A stretch of DNA of 64,000 nucleotides, from contig CAJTPT010000006.1 of NCBI GenBank assembly GCA_910578545.1, positions 61,644-125,643 on the forward strand, given 5' to 3'. Position 1 is the stretch's first letter. Every line of letters starts with the position of its first letter. Positions 1 through 8,027 of the stretch are shown piece by piece. Under the pieces are notes generated by a model that did no database searches, was not told where the DNA came from, and was given only the letters and a program-made list of their open reading frames with translations. Both the position numbers and the translations under genes were made by a program. Source of the stretch: an uncultured Christensenella sp. (GTDB lineage Bacteria; Bacillota; Clostridia; Christensenellales; Pumilibacteraceae).

Positions 1-506
1 TTATCTTTTTGTACTGTGGTAAGTGTGTTGCTCGTTTCTTCGCTACCGATTTCAAGCCTTTGCTCTGTCGAACTTCCTGCCGTTCTATCGCTCGGATTAT
101 CAGGGTTTCGTCCACGCATTGCCGCTATTCGGGGTTCTATAATGCCCTGACCGTTTCGTTTTAAGTCAGCACCAACATTTCGCGTAATCGTTCCGCATAC
201 GCTACTATCGGCGCGTACTTGTTGATTAAAGCCATCCCAAACCAGTGGTTCTACCACTCTATTGTTGTGTTTTGGACTACTGCCGTCCGTAGTTAGCGTT
301 CCAACACAGCCGTCTTGTCTCAAATAACCGTTTTGCTCGTCATAGGCGATTGGCTCAACAATCTTTAATTCTTGTCCACCACCGCCCATTGTATGTACCG
401 TCGGCGCAAGTCCGGTTGCCGAATAAACTCTACGGCTTTGTTCGTGCATTTTATCCCATTTGTCGCCCAATAGAGTTCCAAATTGTTCACATTTTATTTC
501 TTCCAT
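1..506 (-). CDS. C5-cytosine methyltransferase C-terminal modules (partial, runs off left edge)
   Basis: An open frame begins with ATG at 506 and reads leftward past position 1 without a stop. It overlaps the end of the upstream methyltransferase frame (stop at 494-496) by 13 nt in a different frame. The protein is built from short units that each end in a VVEP-, IVEP- or IIEP-like motif, for example GTLTTDGS...VVEP and GTITRN...IIEP. It also has the RRVYSATGLAPTV stretch that I know from the C-terminal half of phage C5 methyltransferases. It is therefore probably the continuation of the neighbouring enzyme, and motifs IX-X would lie beyond the edge. It could be a separately translated second subunit (the overlap permits coupling) or the result of a frameshift. 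Confidence 0.6.
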   Translation of the reverse strand, partial: MEEIKCEQFGTLLGDKWDKMHEQSRRVYSATGLAPTVHTMGGGGQELKIVEPIAYDEQNGYLRQDGCVGTLTTDGSSPKHNNRVVEPLVWDGFNQQVRADSSVCGTITRNVGADLKRNGQGIIEPRIAAMRGRNPDNPSDRTAGSSTEQRLEIGSEETSNTLTTVQKD

Positions 507-1711
507 TCGACTACTCCATTAGTGCCGTTACAATCTATTGTTCTACTTAAATCGGTTAATGTCCCGCGAAAGAAAGCGGGAGTTTTATTTAGAAGCACTC
601 CGTCGGCTTTTTCTCGACCACTGCCGCCATTCCGTATTTGCCGAATCCCTTGTAGTTCCTCGCCAAAAGTGTCGGCGCACAGTCCACAGTTTTCTCGTAC
701 TTCGTTCCCTTGTTCGATAACAAAATTGTCGCACGGTCGTTCTCCTGCTCGAGTGAGGATTGATTTAGCGTACCCCCCCCCATTTGTAGGTTCAAACTTA
801 AAACCGTTGCCTTTTTCTTGTTGCTTGCGTGTATGCTCGATAAACATTTCTACGGTCTTGTCTGACAAGTAGTATTTCTCGTCCACTTTCTTATCGAGAA
901 AGTCTTTCAAGCGTACTGTCAACTTTTGCGGCTTCGGGAACGAATAGTAGTAATCGCCAAGCAGGCTTACCATAAAGCACCGATTGCGGTTCTGCGGTAT
1001 GCCGTAGTCTTTTGCGTTTAGGTCTTTCCAATAATTGTGGTAACCAAGTTCTTCAAGCTCTCTGATCCAAGCGTAAAAGTCGTACTTATTGCCTTCACCG
1101 TGAACTTGGGGTACATTTTCAAGTAAGAGAATTTGCGGTAAAGATTTTTGCTCGTTTAGTTCTTTAAGCAGTCTTTCGACCTCCCACAGCAATGCACTTC
1201 TTGTTCCGCTACCCTTTGTCATACCTGCACCTTTGCCGGCGGGTGAACAATCTTGACAGGGATAAGAGTAGGTCATTATGTAGCAATACTTGTCAGTATC
1301 GACTACCGCCAAATCTTCCGCTTTGATTTGTGTGATAGATCCGAGATTATGCGTAGCTTGCATATTGTTGTAAATCGTTCGCGCTTGCTTTTCGGTCAAC
1401 TTATCTATTGCTTCATCAGTCATTGGCGTGTTATAATCTCTCGATATTTTACCGTAAAGCCACGCTTTGACTTCCGCAACTGTACACTCACACGAATAAT
1501 CAAAATCGTTTTTGGGGCAGTGCATGTCCTTGTATGCTTGAATGCTCTTGACTGCCCACTCGCTAAGGCGGTAGTGTTCAAACGGAATGCCGAGATACTT
1601 CAACGCGAGCGATTGGCTGCCATAGCCGCCAAAAAGCTCTATCAAGCGAATCGGTTTGTCATTATGAAATTCTTGCGTTCCGTGAAAGAACGAGATTTGT
1701 CCGTCTATCAT
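494..1711 (-). CDS. Phage DNA (cytosine-5-)-methyltransferase, N-terminal and catalytic part
   Basis: 405 residues. The catalytic order is standard for C5 methyltransferases: SAM-binding motif I (LIELFGGYGSQS, near residue 23), the catalytic PCQ loop (PCQDCSPAGKGAG, near residue 151), ENVPQ (motif VI) and QNRNRCFM (motif VIII). Motifs IX-X are absent from this frame. Past a run of nine G (773-781) the frame changes character. The family-like text (TVDCAPTLLARNYKGFG) sits in another frame ending at 589, and the text returns to this frame near 585. The ATG overlaps the stop of the upstream MBL-fold gene as ATGA, so translation is probably coupled. Likely role: protecting phage DNA from host restriction. 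Catalytic-domain identity is firm; integrity of the 3' part is doubtful. Confidence 0.85.
   Translation of the reverse strand: MIDGQISFFHGTQEFHNDKPIRLIELFGGYGSQSLALKYLGIPFEHYRLSEWAVKSIQAYKDMHCPKNDFDYSCECTVAEVKAWLYGKISRDYNTPMTDEAIDKLTEKQARTIYNNMQATHNLGSITQIKAEDLAVVDTDKYCYIMTYSYPCQDCSPAGKGAGMTKGSGTRSALLWEVERLLKELNEQKSLPQILLLENVPQVHGEGNKYDFYAWIRELEELGYHNYWKDLNAKDYGIPQNRNRCFMVSLLGDYYYSFPKPQKLTVRLKDFLDKKVDEKYYLSDKTVEMFIEHTRKQQEKGNGFKFEPTNGGGYAKSILTRAGERPCDNFVIEQGNEVRENCGLCADTFGEELQGIRQIRNGGSGREKADGVLLNKTPAFFRGTLTDLSRTIDCNGTNGVVEWKK
773..781. repeat. Homopolymer C9/G9 tract inside the methyltransferase gene
   Basis: Nine consecutive C on the + strand (G on the coding strand). With nine G the frame stays open to 494. 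With eight G it would switch to a frame that reads family-like sequence and stops at 589. Such tracts slip in replication and are also a common site of sequencing or assembly error. Confidence 0.9.
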
Positions 1712-2445
1712 ATCAACACCCTATCAATGCGTTTGCCGTGCATTTCGTATCTCGCGCCGTTCTCGGCTACTGCCATACTCAATCGCGGAAGTTCTTTGTT
1801 CCACTCCGAGTTAAACAGCTTGTAATCAAAGTTAAGTGCCGACTTATGTACGAAAAGTATTGCGTCAACAGGAACATTATCGCGCTTAAAGAAGTCAATC
1901 ACAGTACGATCGGACAAATGCGTTTCGCGCGTTCTCGCGTTGCGCATAGCCACGCTCGCGCTTTCGTGTTCGTCGTTGTACGCCATAGTCTTTTCGCAAT
2001 AGTCGCACTCGATAATCCAATAGTGCCGACGGTCGGTTTGCAAATATTCGGCACTCACAATAGGCTCAACGGTATCGGTTATGTAGTGAAGCATAATGCC
2101 CTTGTCGGGAAAGTCCACGTGATAACCGCGACACTCTATATCGTGCTTTTGGTATTCGCCATAGACTTTGAAATTACCGCAGTCGATTTCGCCCGTAGTA
2201 TATATAAGCCTTACACCCATATTCATAAATTCTTCCATAAAGTGAGCATGGTCGTTATGTGCGTGTGTGACAAGCATAGCGTTTATATCAGCTATCTTGT
2301 TTTGATTAAACGCTCGCACTTTCGCGGCGGGCATTCCTGCATCCAAAAGCAGTTTGCTATCACCCACTTGCACAAGATAGGCGTTGCCTTTACTGCCCGT
2401 TCCTACGACGGCTATTTTTACTGTTTCGCATTTTTGTCTTGACAT
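1708..2445 (-). CDS. MBL-fold metallohydrolase, WalJ/YycJ-like (phage recombination module)
   Basis: 245 residues. The N-terminus (GTGSKGNAYLV, then KLLLDAG) follows the start of WalJ/YycJ-type metallo-beta-lactamase proteins, and the metal motif HxHxDH is present as THAHNDHAHF near residue 60. WalJ of Bacillus is known as a 5'-3' double-strand DNA exonuclease. By its position beside recT and an SbcC-like ATPase I infer that this protein is the nuclease partner that prepares single strands for RecT; no YqaJ/RecE-type exonuclease is seen in the window. It starts 3 nt after the upstream gene's stop and ends in an ATGA overlap with the C5 methyltransferase. The fold is clear; the nuclease role is inferred. 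Confidence 0.75.
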   Translation of the reverse strand: MSRQKCETVKIAVVGTGSKGNAYLVQVGDSKLLLDAGMPAAKVRAFNQNKIADINAMLVTHAHNDHAHFMEEFMNMGVRLIYTTGEIDCGNFKVYGEYQKHDIECRGYHVDFPDKGIMLHYITDTVEPIVSAEYLQTDRRHYWIIECDYCEKTMAYNDEHESASVAMRNARTRETHLSDRTVIDFFKRDNVPVDAILFVHKSALNFDYKLFNSEWNKELPRLSMAVAENGARYEMHGKRIDRVLI

Positions 2446-2448
2446 GGT

Positions 2449-3276
2449 TTATGTGTTCTCCGTAAAGAAAGAGAGTTGTCCGCTAATAGCATTTTCGATA
2501 CACGACAAGTCTTTTTGACTGTCGTTTATACGTTGCTGTGCGGTTTCAAAATATTCGTCTTGCAACTCAATACCTATAAAGTTACGGTTTGTGTTCACGC
2601 AAGCTACGCCCGTACTTCCGCTACCCATACAGTTGTCAAGGACTGTTTCGCTTTCGTTGGTGTAGGTCTTGATAAGGTATTCAAGCAAGGCTACGGGTTT
2701 TTGTGTCGGGTGCAACCCCCTGTCTTCTGTTTTACGATTATTGAATAGTTGCACCGATGACGGGTAACGCAACTCACCGTAATTGCGCGTATCGCGGTCG
2801 TGTTTTATTCCGCCATACACTTCGGTTTGCACTTTTTCTGTTGATACTTGTCTTGCGGCTTTTCGTGTTTTACCTTTTTCATTTCCGCGCCGTTCTTCCA
2901 TTTGCGGAAAATATCGCACGGTTTCATTTTTGCGCCCAAACACCAAAATTTCCTCGTGTTCTTTGAACGGTTGGTATTTTAATGTAGCAAAGTTGCTTCC
3001 TGCGGTTTTCTGATATATCCACTCATACTTAAACCCACAAATATTACTTTGCACGAGCAAACTCGTAAATGGTTGACTTCCGAAAATAACTATTGCGCCA
3101 TTATTACAAATAATTCGATTGTATTGCGCCCATAGTTTTTCAAAAGGGATTACAATATCCCACTTACAGGCAGTCGTTCCATACGGCAAGTCGCATAAAA
3201 TCATATCAATCGACTTGTCGGGTATAGATTTCATTATTTCAAGGCAATCGCCTTTATGTAGTTGAACTTTACTCAT
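2449..3276 (-). CDS. Phage DNA adenine/cytosine-N4 methyltransferase (beta class)
   Basis: 275 residues from the ATG at 3276. An in-frame ATG at 3309 lies inside recT and has no ribosome-binding site, whereas AAAAGGA stands 9-12 nt before 3276. Catalytic motif IV is DLPYG (residues 29-33). The SAM-binding motif I (DNCMGSGSTG) comes near the C-terminus after HPTQKPVALLE. That order, motif IV then recognition region then motif I, defines beta-class amino-methyltransferases, which make N6-adenine or N4-cytosine. Sequence alone does not decide which. It follows recT by 2 nt and precedes the MBL gene by 3 nt, so it belongs to the early operon. Likely function: phage DNA modification against host restriction. 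Confidence 0.88.
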   Translation of the reverse strand: MSKVQLHKGDCLEIMKSIPDKSIDMILCDLPYGTTACKWDIVIPFEKLWAQYNRIICNNGAIVIFGSQPFTSLLVQSNICGFKYEWIYQKTAGSNFATLKYQPFKEHEEILVFGRKNETVRYFPQMEERRGNEKGKTRKAARQVSTEKVQTEVYGGIKHDRDTRNYGELRYPSSVQLFNNRKTEDRGLHPTQKPVALLEYLIKTYTNESETVLDNCMGSGSTGVACVNTNRNFIGIELQDEYFETAQQRINDSQKDLSCIENAISGQLSFFTENT

Positions 3277-3278
3277 TT

Positions 3279-4259
3279 TTATTTGCAATCCTTTTGGCAC
3301 ATAAAGCAAAGCGGCTTGCCGAACTTGACCGAGCTGTAATTATAAACTTTATCGCTTATCTTTGCTCCGCAGTTGGCACATTGTAATTCGCTATTACTTT
3401 GGCTTTGCTCGTATTCTTGCGGCGGTTCGGGTTCGTAATCGTCAAACGGCAACGGCTCGTCGGTATCGTTTATCACCACGCCGTCTACGTCGATATACGG
3501 CGGTCTTTCGGCTTGCGGTTCTTCGTCGTCTTCCAAGCTCTCATAAAACTGCGCTTGCTGTTGCGTCGGATTCTTTGTTTTAGGCGCGAGTTTGCCGAGC
3601 TTCCGATACATTGTTTTAAGGCACATAGCGTCAAAACTATCTGCCCATAAGCCGACGAGTTTTTCTGCCTTTTTGCTTTGTGCCGAATACTTCAAAGCAT
3701 GTGCTTCAAGCGATTCTATTGAGCAATATATTTCTTGAACTGCTCCCGAAAACATCTCATAATAGCCTAAATAGCCGATTACCTTTTCTGTGCCTTTCGG
3801 GGTGTAGGTTTTGTTAAAGATAGGTACTCCTCGCCTATAATCGTAGCCGTCTATGCTTTCTTTACAGATGCGCGAAACGGTGAAATACTTAAACATTCCC
3901 GTTTCCATAGCGCGACGTTTTATGCCCATATATCCCGGCACGAGCGTAGCAATTTTGCGCTTTTCCTTACTGCTCCAAAACGGCAAGATAAATGCGTCGC
4001 CGTCGGTAAGCGTATAGCCTTGCGAATAGCAATCAACTACACGCGCCATAAACTCGTTCGGGTCTAAATCCGCTACTACGTCGGCGTGAGCATTAACATA
4101 TGAATAAACATCATTAGGTATTTGCTTTTGTTGCAGTTTGGGCAAGTGCGACATAAATTGCGCCCAGCTCGTAGATCTTGTCATAACTTCCGTAAGCGCG
4201 TTATTTGTTTTAACCGCTATTGCTTGTAATTGCGTATCTGCAACTTGTATGTTTGCCAT
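3279..4259 (-). CDS. recT: RecT-family single-strand annealing protein with C-terminal zinc finger
   Basis: 326 residues. The first ~230 residues match the RecT family (AFILPFWSSKEKRKIATLV, LVPGYMGIKRRA-type core, then the AQSKKAEKLVGLWADSFDAM region). RecT anneals complementary single strands in phage recombination. After an acidic, Pro/Glu-rich linker (about 235-290) the protein ends in a four-cysteine finger (CANC...CFMC), an extra domain found in some phage RecT proteins but not in the classic one. It could bind DNA or recruit a partner. AAGGAG lies 10 nt before the ATG. Neighbours in the operon are the SbcC-like ATPase upstream and the two methyltransferases and the MBL-fold protein downstream. 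Confidence 0.88.
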   Translation of the reverse strand: MANIQVADTQLQAIAVKTNNALTEVMTRSTSWAQFMSHLPKLQQKQIPNDVYSYVNAHADVVADLDPNEFMARVVDCYSQGYTLTDGDAFILPFWSSKEKRKIATLVPGYMGIKRRAMETGMFKYFTVSRICKESIDGYDYRRGVPIFNKTYTPKGTEKVIGYLGYYEMFSGAVQEIYCSIESLEAHALKYSAQSKKAEKLVGLWADSFDAMCLKTMYRKLGKLAPKTKNPTQQQAQFYESLEDDEEPQAERPPYIDVDGVVINDTDEPLPFDDYEPEPPQEYEQSQSNSELQCANCGAKISDKVYNYSSVKFGKPLCFMCQKDCK

Positions 4260-4279
4260 AATTGATTATCTCCTTGATT

Positions 4280-4531
4280 TTAGTTTTTTGAGTTTAAGAA
4301 CTGCCTTACGATCGGCATATCTCTATCCAAGACGGTCAAATGAACGAGCGATTGCCCGCGAATGGTCGAAAGTTTCTCATAAACGATTAACGGGTTCTTT
4401 CGTCCTTGCTTTGTGGCTCGTAGTGTTTCCCAAGTTCCTTTCGATTCTTGTATTTGCCAGTCGTCTTTTATTAGCCATAATTTGAAGTCGTTAAGTTGGG
4501 TGACGCAAAGCGTGTTTCGATTAGCCAACAC
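4280..4531 (-). CDS. Phage protein of unknown function (83 aa)
   Basis: I do not recognise this protein. It is small, Trp-containing and basic, with no membrane segment. The longest frame starts with GTG at 4531, overlapping the previous stop (TAG). The next codon is TTG, which stands 7 nt after GGAG and may be the true start. It sits between the 112-residue gene and recT in the early operon, 20 nt upstream of recT. Confidence 0.6.
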   Translation of the reverse strand: MLANRNTLCVTQLNDFKLWLIKDDWQIQESKGTWETLRATKQGRKNPLIVYEKLSTIRGQSLVHLTVLDRDMPIVRQFLNSKN

Positions 4532-4869
4532 TATTCTCCTTGATTTTTGTTGTTGAGTGAGTTCAAAAACTCTTGTAGGGTTTGGTCGATTTTACAACTA
4601 TCTTTCAAAACCCAATCTCTAAATTGCCATACGCTCATTAGCCCGTCGCCCGTAGTTTCGTCAAGCCACCCCTGCGTATCGACATATTCAGCTAACATTT
4701 CCTTGATTTTCTCCGCAAACTCCGTAAGTGCTTGCTCGATATTCCCCCAACCGTGATAGACCATATTTACCGCATAGAAGTCAAAAGGAATTTCATCTAA
4801 TACGTATTCACAAGGGCAGTTCGCTCTCAAAGCCTTTTCCATATCGTCAAATCTTTCTTTTCTTGTCAT
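4531..4869 (-). CDS. Phage protein of unknown function (112 aa)
   Basis: Acidic, mostly helical-looking protein with several Trp residues (GWGNIEQAL, GLMSVWQFRDWVL) and no membrane segment or metal motif. Its start at 4869 is preceded by AAGGAG at the end of the 37-residue gene. Its stop overlaps the start of the next gene. I cannot assign a function; its place among replication and recombination genes suggests an accessory early protein. Confidence 0.65.
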   Translation of the reverse strand: MTRKERFDDMEKALRANCPCEYVLDEIPFDFYAVNMVYHGWGNIEQALTEFAEKIKEMLAEYVDTQGWLDETTGDGLMSVWQFRDWVLKDSCKIDQTLQEFLNSLNNKNQGE

Positions 4870-4872
4870 CGC

Positions 4873-4986
4873 TCATCTCCTTATAAGCGTTTGGTTTTGG
4901 TAGTATTGCGTTTGCTTGTACAATTCCGTAATAGCAACGATTTTGTATGCCGAATGAATATAACCTTGCTCTCTGTATTTCTTCAT
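4873..4986 (-). CDS. Very small phage protein (37 aa)
   Basis: ATG at 4986 stands two bases after the stop of the ATPase gene (TGAaATG) and the frame stops at 4873, just before the next gene. It is Tyr- and Lys-rich. The only support is its tight fit between two genes and the ribosome-binding site AAGGAG at its 3' end serving the next gene. Function unknown. Confidence 0.45.
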   Translation of the reverse strand: MKKYREQGYIHSAYKIVAITELYKQTQYYQNQTLIRR

Positions 4987-4987
4987 T

Positions 4988-6673
4988 TCACACCGCCTTG
5001 ATATGTAATTCTTGGTATTGCTCGTCAACCTTCAAGCATATCGTTTGCGCGTCTATCGACGGCAGGTCTATCACAGATTCTTTATCGTCAACCCACACAG
5101 GCGCAATCACGCCGTAAAATTCACTCAACAGCTTTATAAGCTCTATACCGACTTGCACTTTGCTCGCCGTGTTCGTATTTGCATAGCTCACGCCGTCGAT
5201 AAGAGCCTTACAGCAAGATTTAAGTTCACCGTTCGTTTGCATATCGAATAGCTTGAACTTTACGCGCTCGAAGCGTTTGTTAATGTTCTCGACAACGGCT
5301 TCCGCTTTCCGAATAAGGAACATCGAGATTATATCGAGCTTTGTCATATCGGCGGCAAACTCGCTGTCGAGCTTTTTCTGTTCGTCGCGTAACGCTTTGA
5401 TTTGTGCTTGCACTTGCTTTGCTTGCTGCAATTTCGATATTTCCACCGACAGCTCGGTATGTCGCTCTCGGAGCTTTTCAAGACACGTTTCAAGATTTTT
5501 ACGCTCTTGTGCCGACGTGTCGTTTACTTTCGCTTGTTCGGCTACTTTGGCATTGTATTCTTGCATTGCTGCGTCGTATTCGGCTTGCGCTTTTGAAAGT
5601 TCACTTTTTGTGTTGTCTAAATCTTGACGCGCTTCTTCGACTTCGTTTTCAAATAAACCAATCTTGAACGAATTATCCGTAAGTATATATCCGCAATTAG
5701 GACATTTGCCCTTTTCTTGCTGTTCTATCGCGTCTTGCAATTTCCGCTTTTGAATATCTAAACACATTTGCGCCGTATCGAGATGAAGCGATAATTTCTC
5801 TATTTCCATATGGCTTGGTTCGGGCGGCAACATAACACCGCTAATGCCAAAGCAATTTTTTAACTCGCCTTTTAGCTTCTCGCCTTGCGCTTTGACTTCC
5901 GCTTGCTCTTTCTCCAACTCCGCTATGCGCCCGTCATAATCGGCGTATTCGTCGCAAAGTCCGACAAGGCTATCGACTCTCGCCGGAATTTCGTCAAGCC
6001 GCTTTTTCGTAGCTTTAATAGTTTTCTGCAAACCGTCGCGCCGTTCGGTAGGTGTAGCGGTAACGCCGCAAATCTCCCGTACTTTGTCGTAACCGTCTAT
6101 TTCGCTGTCGGAAACGTCGCCGCACGCCGCAGTAAGTATCTCGCGTTGCTCGCTGTCTTTGAGCATAAAGAACGCCATAGGGTTGCTCAATATTGAGAAC
6201 TTGTCCTTATCGCACATAATCGCGCCGAGCTTGCCGTAGAATATCTTGGCATCATACGGCGCGTTGTCGATAAAGTAATAACTCTTTTTCGGCGCAATCG
6301 CTTCCGGCTTAAGTTCTTGCTTGGCTTTTTCGGTCAAGTCCTCAAGCTCTTCACGCTTGATTGTGAAAGTATATTTTGTGATAAACTCACTGTTTTCTTC
6401 TACCAATTTTTCTGCAATCCTGAACTCACATTCGACCGAAGTTATAACGTCGTGGACTTCGTTACCCTGCTTGTCGCGCGGTCTTACTTCAAACCTCGCA
6501 TTTCCTGCCATATTTTTGCCCGTAGTCGCCCAAAGGTACGCGTCCGCAATAGTTGACTTACCTATACCGTTTGTGCCCGCTATGAGCGTATTTTTGCCGT
6601 CAAACGAGATTGCAAGGTTCTCTATGCCTTTGAAATTCTGTATTCGCATTTTGTTAAGTGTGATCGTTCGCAT
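4988..6673 (-). CDS. Rad50/SbcC-like AAA ATPase of the phage recombination module
   Basis: 561 residues. The N-terminus reads MRTITLNKMRIQNFKGIENL then Walker A GTNGIGKST (about 34-42), as in SMC/Rad50/RecF-type ATPases. A long coiled coil (about 215-450) is broken near residue 320 by a CPNC pair, which resembles the Rad50 zinc hook although only one such pair is present. The C-terminal lobe carries a Walker B-like stretch VWVDDKES. Total length is about half that of chromosomal SbcC. No SbcD nuclease is adjacent. Phage ATPases of this kind accompany recT, so a role in end processing or recombination-dependent replication is likely. The stop is followed after one base by a small gene. Confidence 0.82.
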   Translation of the reverse strand: MRTITLNKMRIQNFKGIENLAISFDGKNTLIAGTNGIGKSTIADAYLWATTGKNMAGNARFEVRPRDKQGNEVHDVITSVECEFRIAEKLVEENSEFITKYTFTIKREELEDLTEKAKQELKPEAIAPKKSYYFIDNAPYDAKIFYGKLGAIMCDKDKFSILSNPMAFFMLKDSEQREILTAACGDVSDSEIDGYDKVREICGVTATPTERRDGLQKTIKATKKRLDEIPARVDSLVGLCDEYADYDGRIAELEKEQAEVKAQGEKLKGELKNCFGISGVMLPPEPSHMEIEKLSLHLDTAQMCLDIQKRKLQDAIEQQEKGKCPNCGYILTDNSFKIGLFENEVEEARQDLDNTKSELSKAQAEYDAAMQEYNAKVAEQAKVNDTSAQERKNLETCLEKLRERHTELSVEISKLQQAKQVQAQIKALRDEQKKLDSEFAADMTKLDIISMFLIRKAEAVVENINKRFERVKFKLFDMQTNGELKSCCKALIDGVSYANTNTASKVQVGIELIKLLSEFYGVIAPVWVDDKESVIDLPSIDAQTICLKVDEQYQELHIKAV

Positions 6674-6674
6674 T

Positions 6675-6830
6675 TTATTCTTTCTCCTTTTTGTCGCACG
6701 GCTCGCTTTCGTAGCCGATCTTTTCTATACACTCGTCACCACAATACACGCAGTTTTCGTTAGTGCATTCGCTTACCCAAACATCGTTGATTTTATACCA
6801 ACTTAAATACTTGCATTTGTTGACGGACAT
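6675..6830 (-). CDS. Small Cys-rich phage protein (51 aa)
   Basis: ATG at 6830 follows the previous gene's stop by one base (TAAaATG) and the frame ends just before the ATPase start. The protein has six cysteines, four of them clustered as CTNENCVYCGDEC, so it is probably a small zinc-binding protein. Function unknown. Support comes from the operon fit and the cysteine pattern. Confidence 0.6.
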   Translation of the reverse strand: MSVNKCKYLSWYKINDVWVSECTNENCVYCGDECIEKIGYESEPCDKKEKE

Positions 6831-6831
6831 T

Positions 6832-7029
6832 TTATGCTATCCCCCAATACAAAGCCAATGTTACGAATAAACAAATGAACGAAGCCGCGCAAGTCAATGC
6901 TGTTGTAAGCCTAAACGCGAATATGACGCGCTCGCTTTGCTTTGTGTAGCAAACGCCGAATAGCGTTGCAAGGTTGATTATGAATAGGACGGCAAACATT
7001 ATCGCCAACATGTATGTAGTTCGTACCAT
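6832..7029 (-). CDS. Small two-helix membrane protein of the phage early operon (65 aa)
   Basis: Two hydrophobic segments (about residues 5-27 and 40-63) joined by a short basic loop. The ATG overlaps the preceding stop (TAATG). Membrane proteins of this size in phage early operons are often inhibitors or exclusion proteins, but nothing here identifies a target. Confidence 0.6.
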   Translation of the reverse strand: MVRTTYMLAIMFAVLFIINLATLFGVCYTKQSERVIFAFRLTTALTCAASFICLFVTLALYWGIA

Positions 7030-7193
7030 TACTGCTTATCCTCCAAAAGATAGGTTTGCTTTATGTAGTCACGAAGTTGATAAAAGAGTTCTCCTGCGTC
7101 GTTGGCCTTTACAACTTTGTACTGCTGTTCAAGTTGTGTAAGTATATCTTGCGCAATGGCTCGTTGTGTTTTCGTGTACTTTTTTATGCTCAT
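7029..7193 (-). CDS. Small phage protein (54 aa), unknown
   Basis: ATG at 7193 with TTAGGAGAG about 10 nt upstream; the stop overlaps the next gene's ATG (TAATG). The protein is hydrophilic, Gln- and Lys-rich and predicted helical. I do not recognise it. The ribosome-binding site and tight spacing on both sides support it as a real gene. Confidence 0.6.
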   Translation of the reverse strand: MSIKKYTKTQRAIAQDILTQLEQQYKVVKANDAGELFYQLRDYIKQTYLLEDKQ

Positions 7194-7198
7194 AACTC

Positions 7199-8017
7199 TT
7201 ACTCTCCTAACTTTGTTTTACGTAGCCGCTTGATAATACCCAAAATATACTTGGGTAAATCAGTGATTTGTCTGCGTTCTCGACCGCAATACATTGAATC
7301 GAGAATTTGCGATATAAGCTCATGCGATATATCGTCAATAGTCATTTTTCCGTCATCAATTAACTTAAAAGCCACGTCACGTACTTCACGATAAACTTCT
7401 CCGTTAGGATAGTTTTCCCAGCCCTCACATTCTCCAAGTTCTTCAAACTTTTCGACAGTAAGTTCTCCCTCGCGCACGCGCGCACGCGCAGTAGTGTTTA
7501 TATTATTATTTAATTTACCACCACCATTATTAGAATTAGATATAGATGGAGAGAATAGAGCATTTTCGTTACATTTTAACGTTACCGTAGCGTTACTTGT
7601 AACGTTACATTCACCGTTACTTTCGGCTAACCTTTTTCGCTCTCTACACCTTGCAACACGCTGTCTTGTTTGCTCTTTCAATTTTGCCAGCTCGTCAACA
7701 TTTTGATATTTACACCAATTTGACACGCTAATCACATTATTAACAAGCACAATCATTCCGAGATTTTGCATTATAGCAAGGGCGTAGTTTACCTCGTTGA
7801 TAGTCTTCTTAAACTTGTTTGCCAAAAGCGCAGGGGTGTACGGTATTTCATTGGTAATCATAAGATTGCCACCGTCGTTACATTTACTTGCCAAGCAAAG
7901 AATTTTAACCCAAATCACCATAACGCAATCTCCGTCCGGCAAAGATTCTATGTATTGAATTTTGTCGTCATCAAACATATCGTTCATAAGTTTAAGCCAA
8001 TAAACATTGTCAGCCAT
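7199..8017 (-). CDS. Phage replisome organizer (DnaD/DnaB-helicase-loader type)
   Basis: 272 residues. The N-terminal ~120 residues are the phage replisome organizer domain, a winged-helix fold (MADNVYWLKLMNDMFDD, then DGDCVMVIWVKILCLASK). A basic linker rich in Arg and Asn follows, and then a C-terminal region (about 200-260) that may act like DnaD domain 2. Proteins of this type bind the phage origin and load the host replicative helicase. AAGGAG lies 7 nt before the ATG. It follows ssb by 10 nt. Phage origins often lie within or beside this gene; a low-complexity stretch at about 7,485-7,560 (Asn/Gly codons, ACGCGC runs) is a possible site, unproven. Confidence 0.85.
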   Translation of the reverse strand: MADNVYWLKLMNDMFDDDKIQYIESLPDGDCVMVIWVKILCLASKCNDGGNLMITNEIPYTPALLANKFKKTINEVNYALAIMQNLGMIVLVNNVISVSNWCKYQNVDELAKLKEQTRQRVARCRERKRLAESNGECNVTSNATVTLKCNENALFSPSISNSNNGGGKLNNNINTTARARVREGELTVEKFEELGECEGWENYPNGEVYREVRDVAFKLIDDGKMTIDDISHELISQILDSMYCGRERRQITDLPKYILGIIKRLRKTKLGE

Positions 8018-8027
8018 TTTTCACTCC

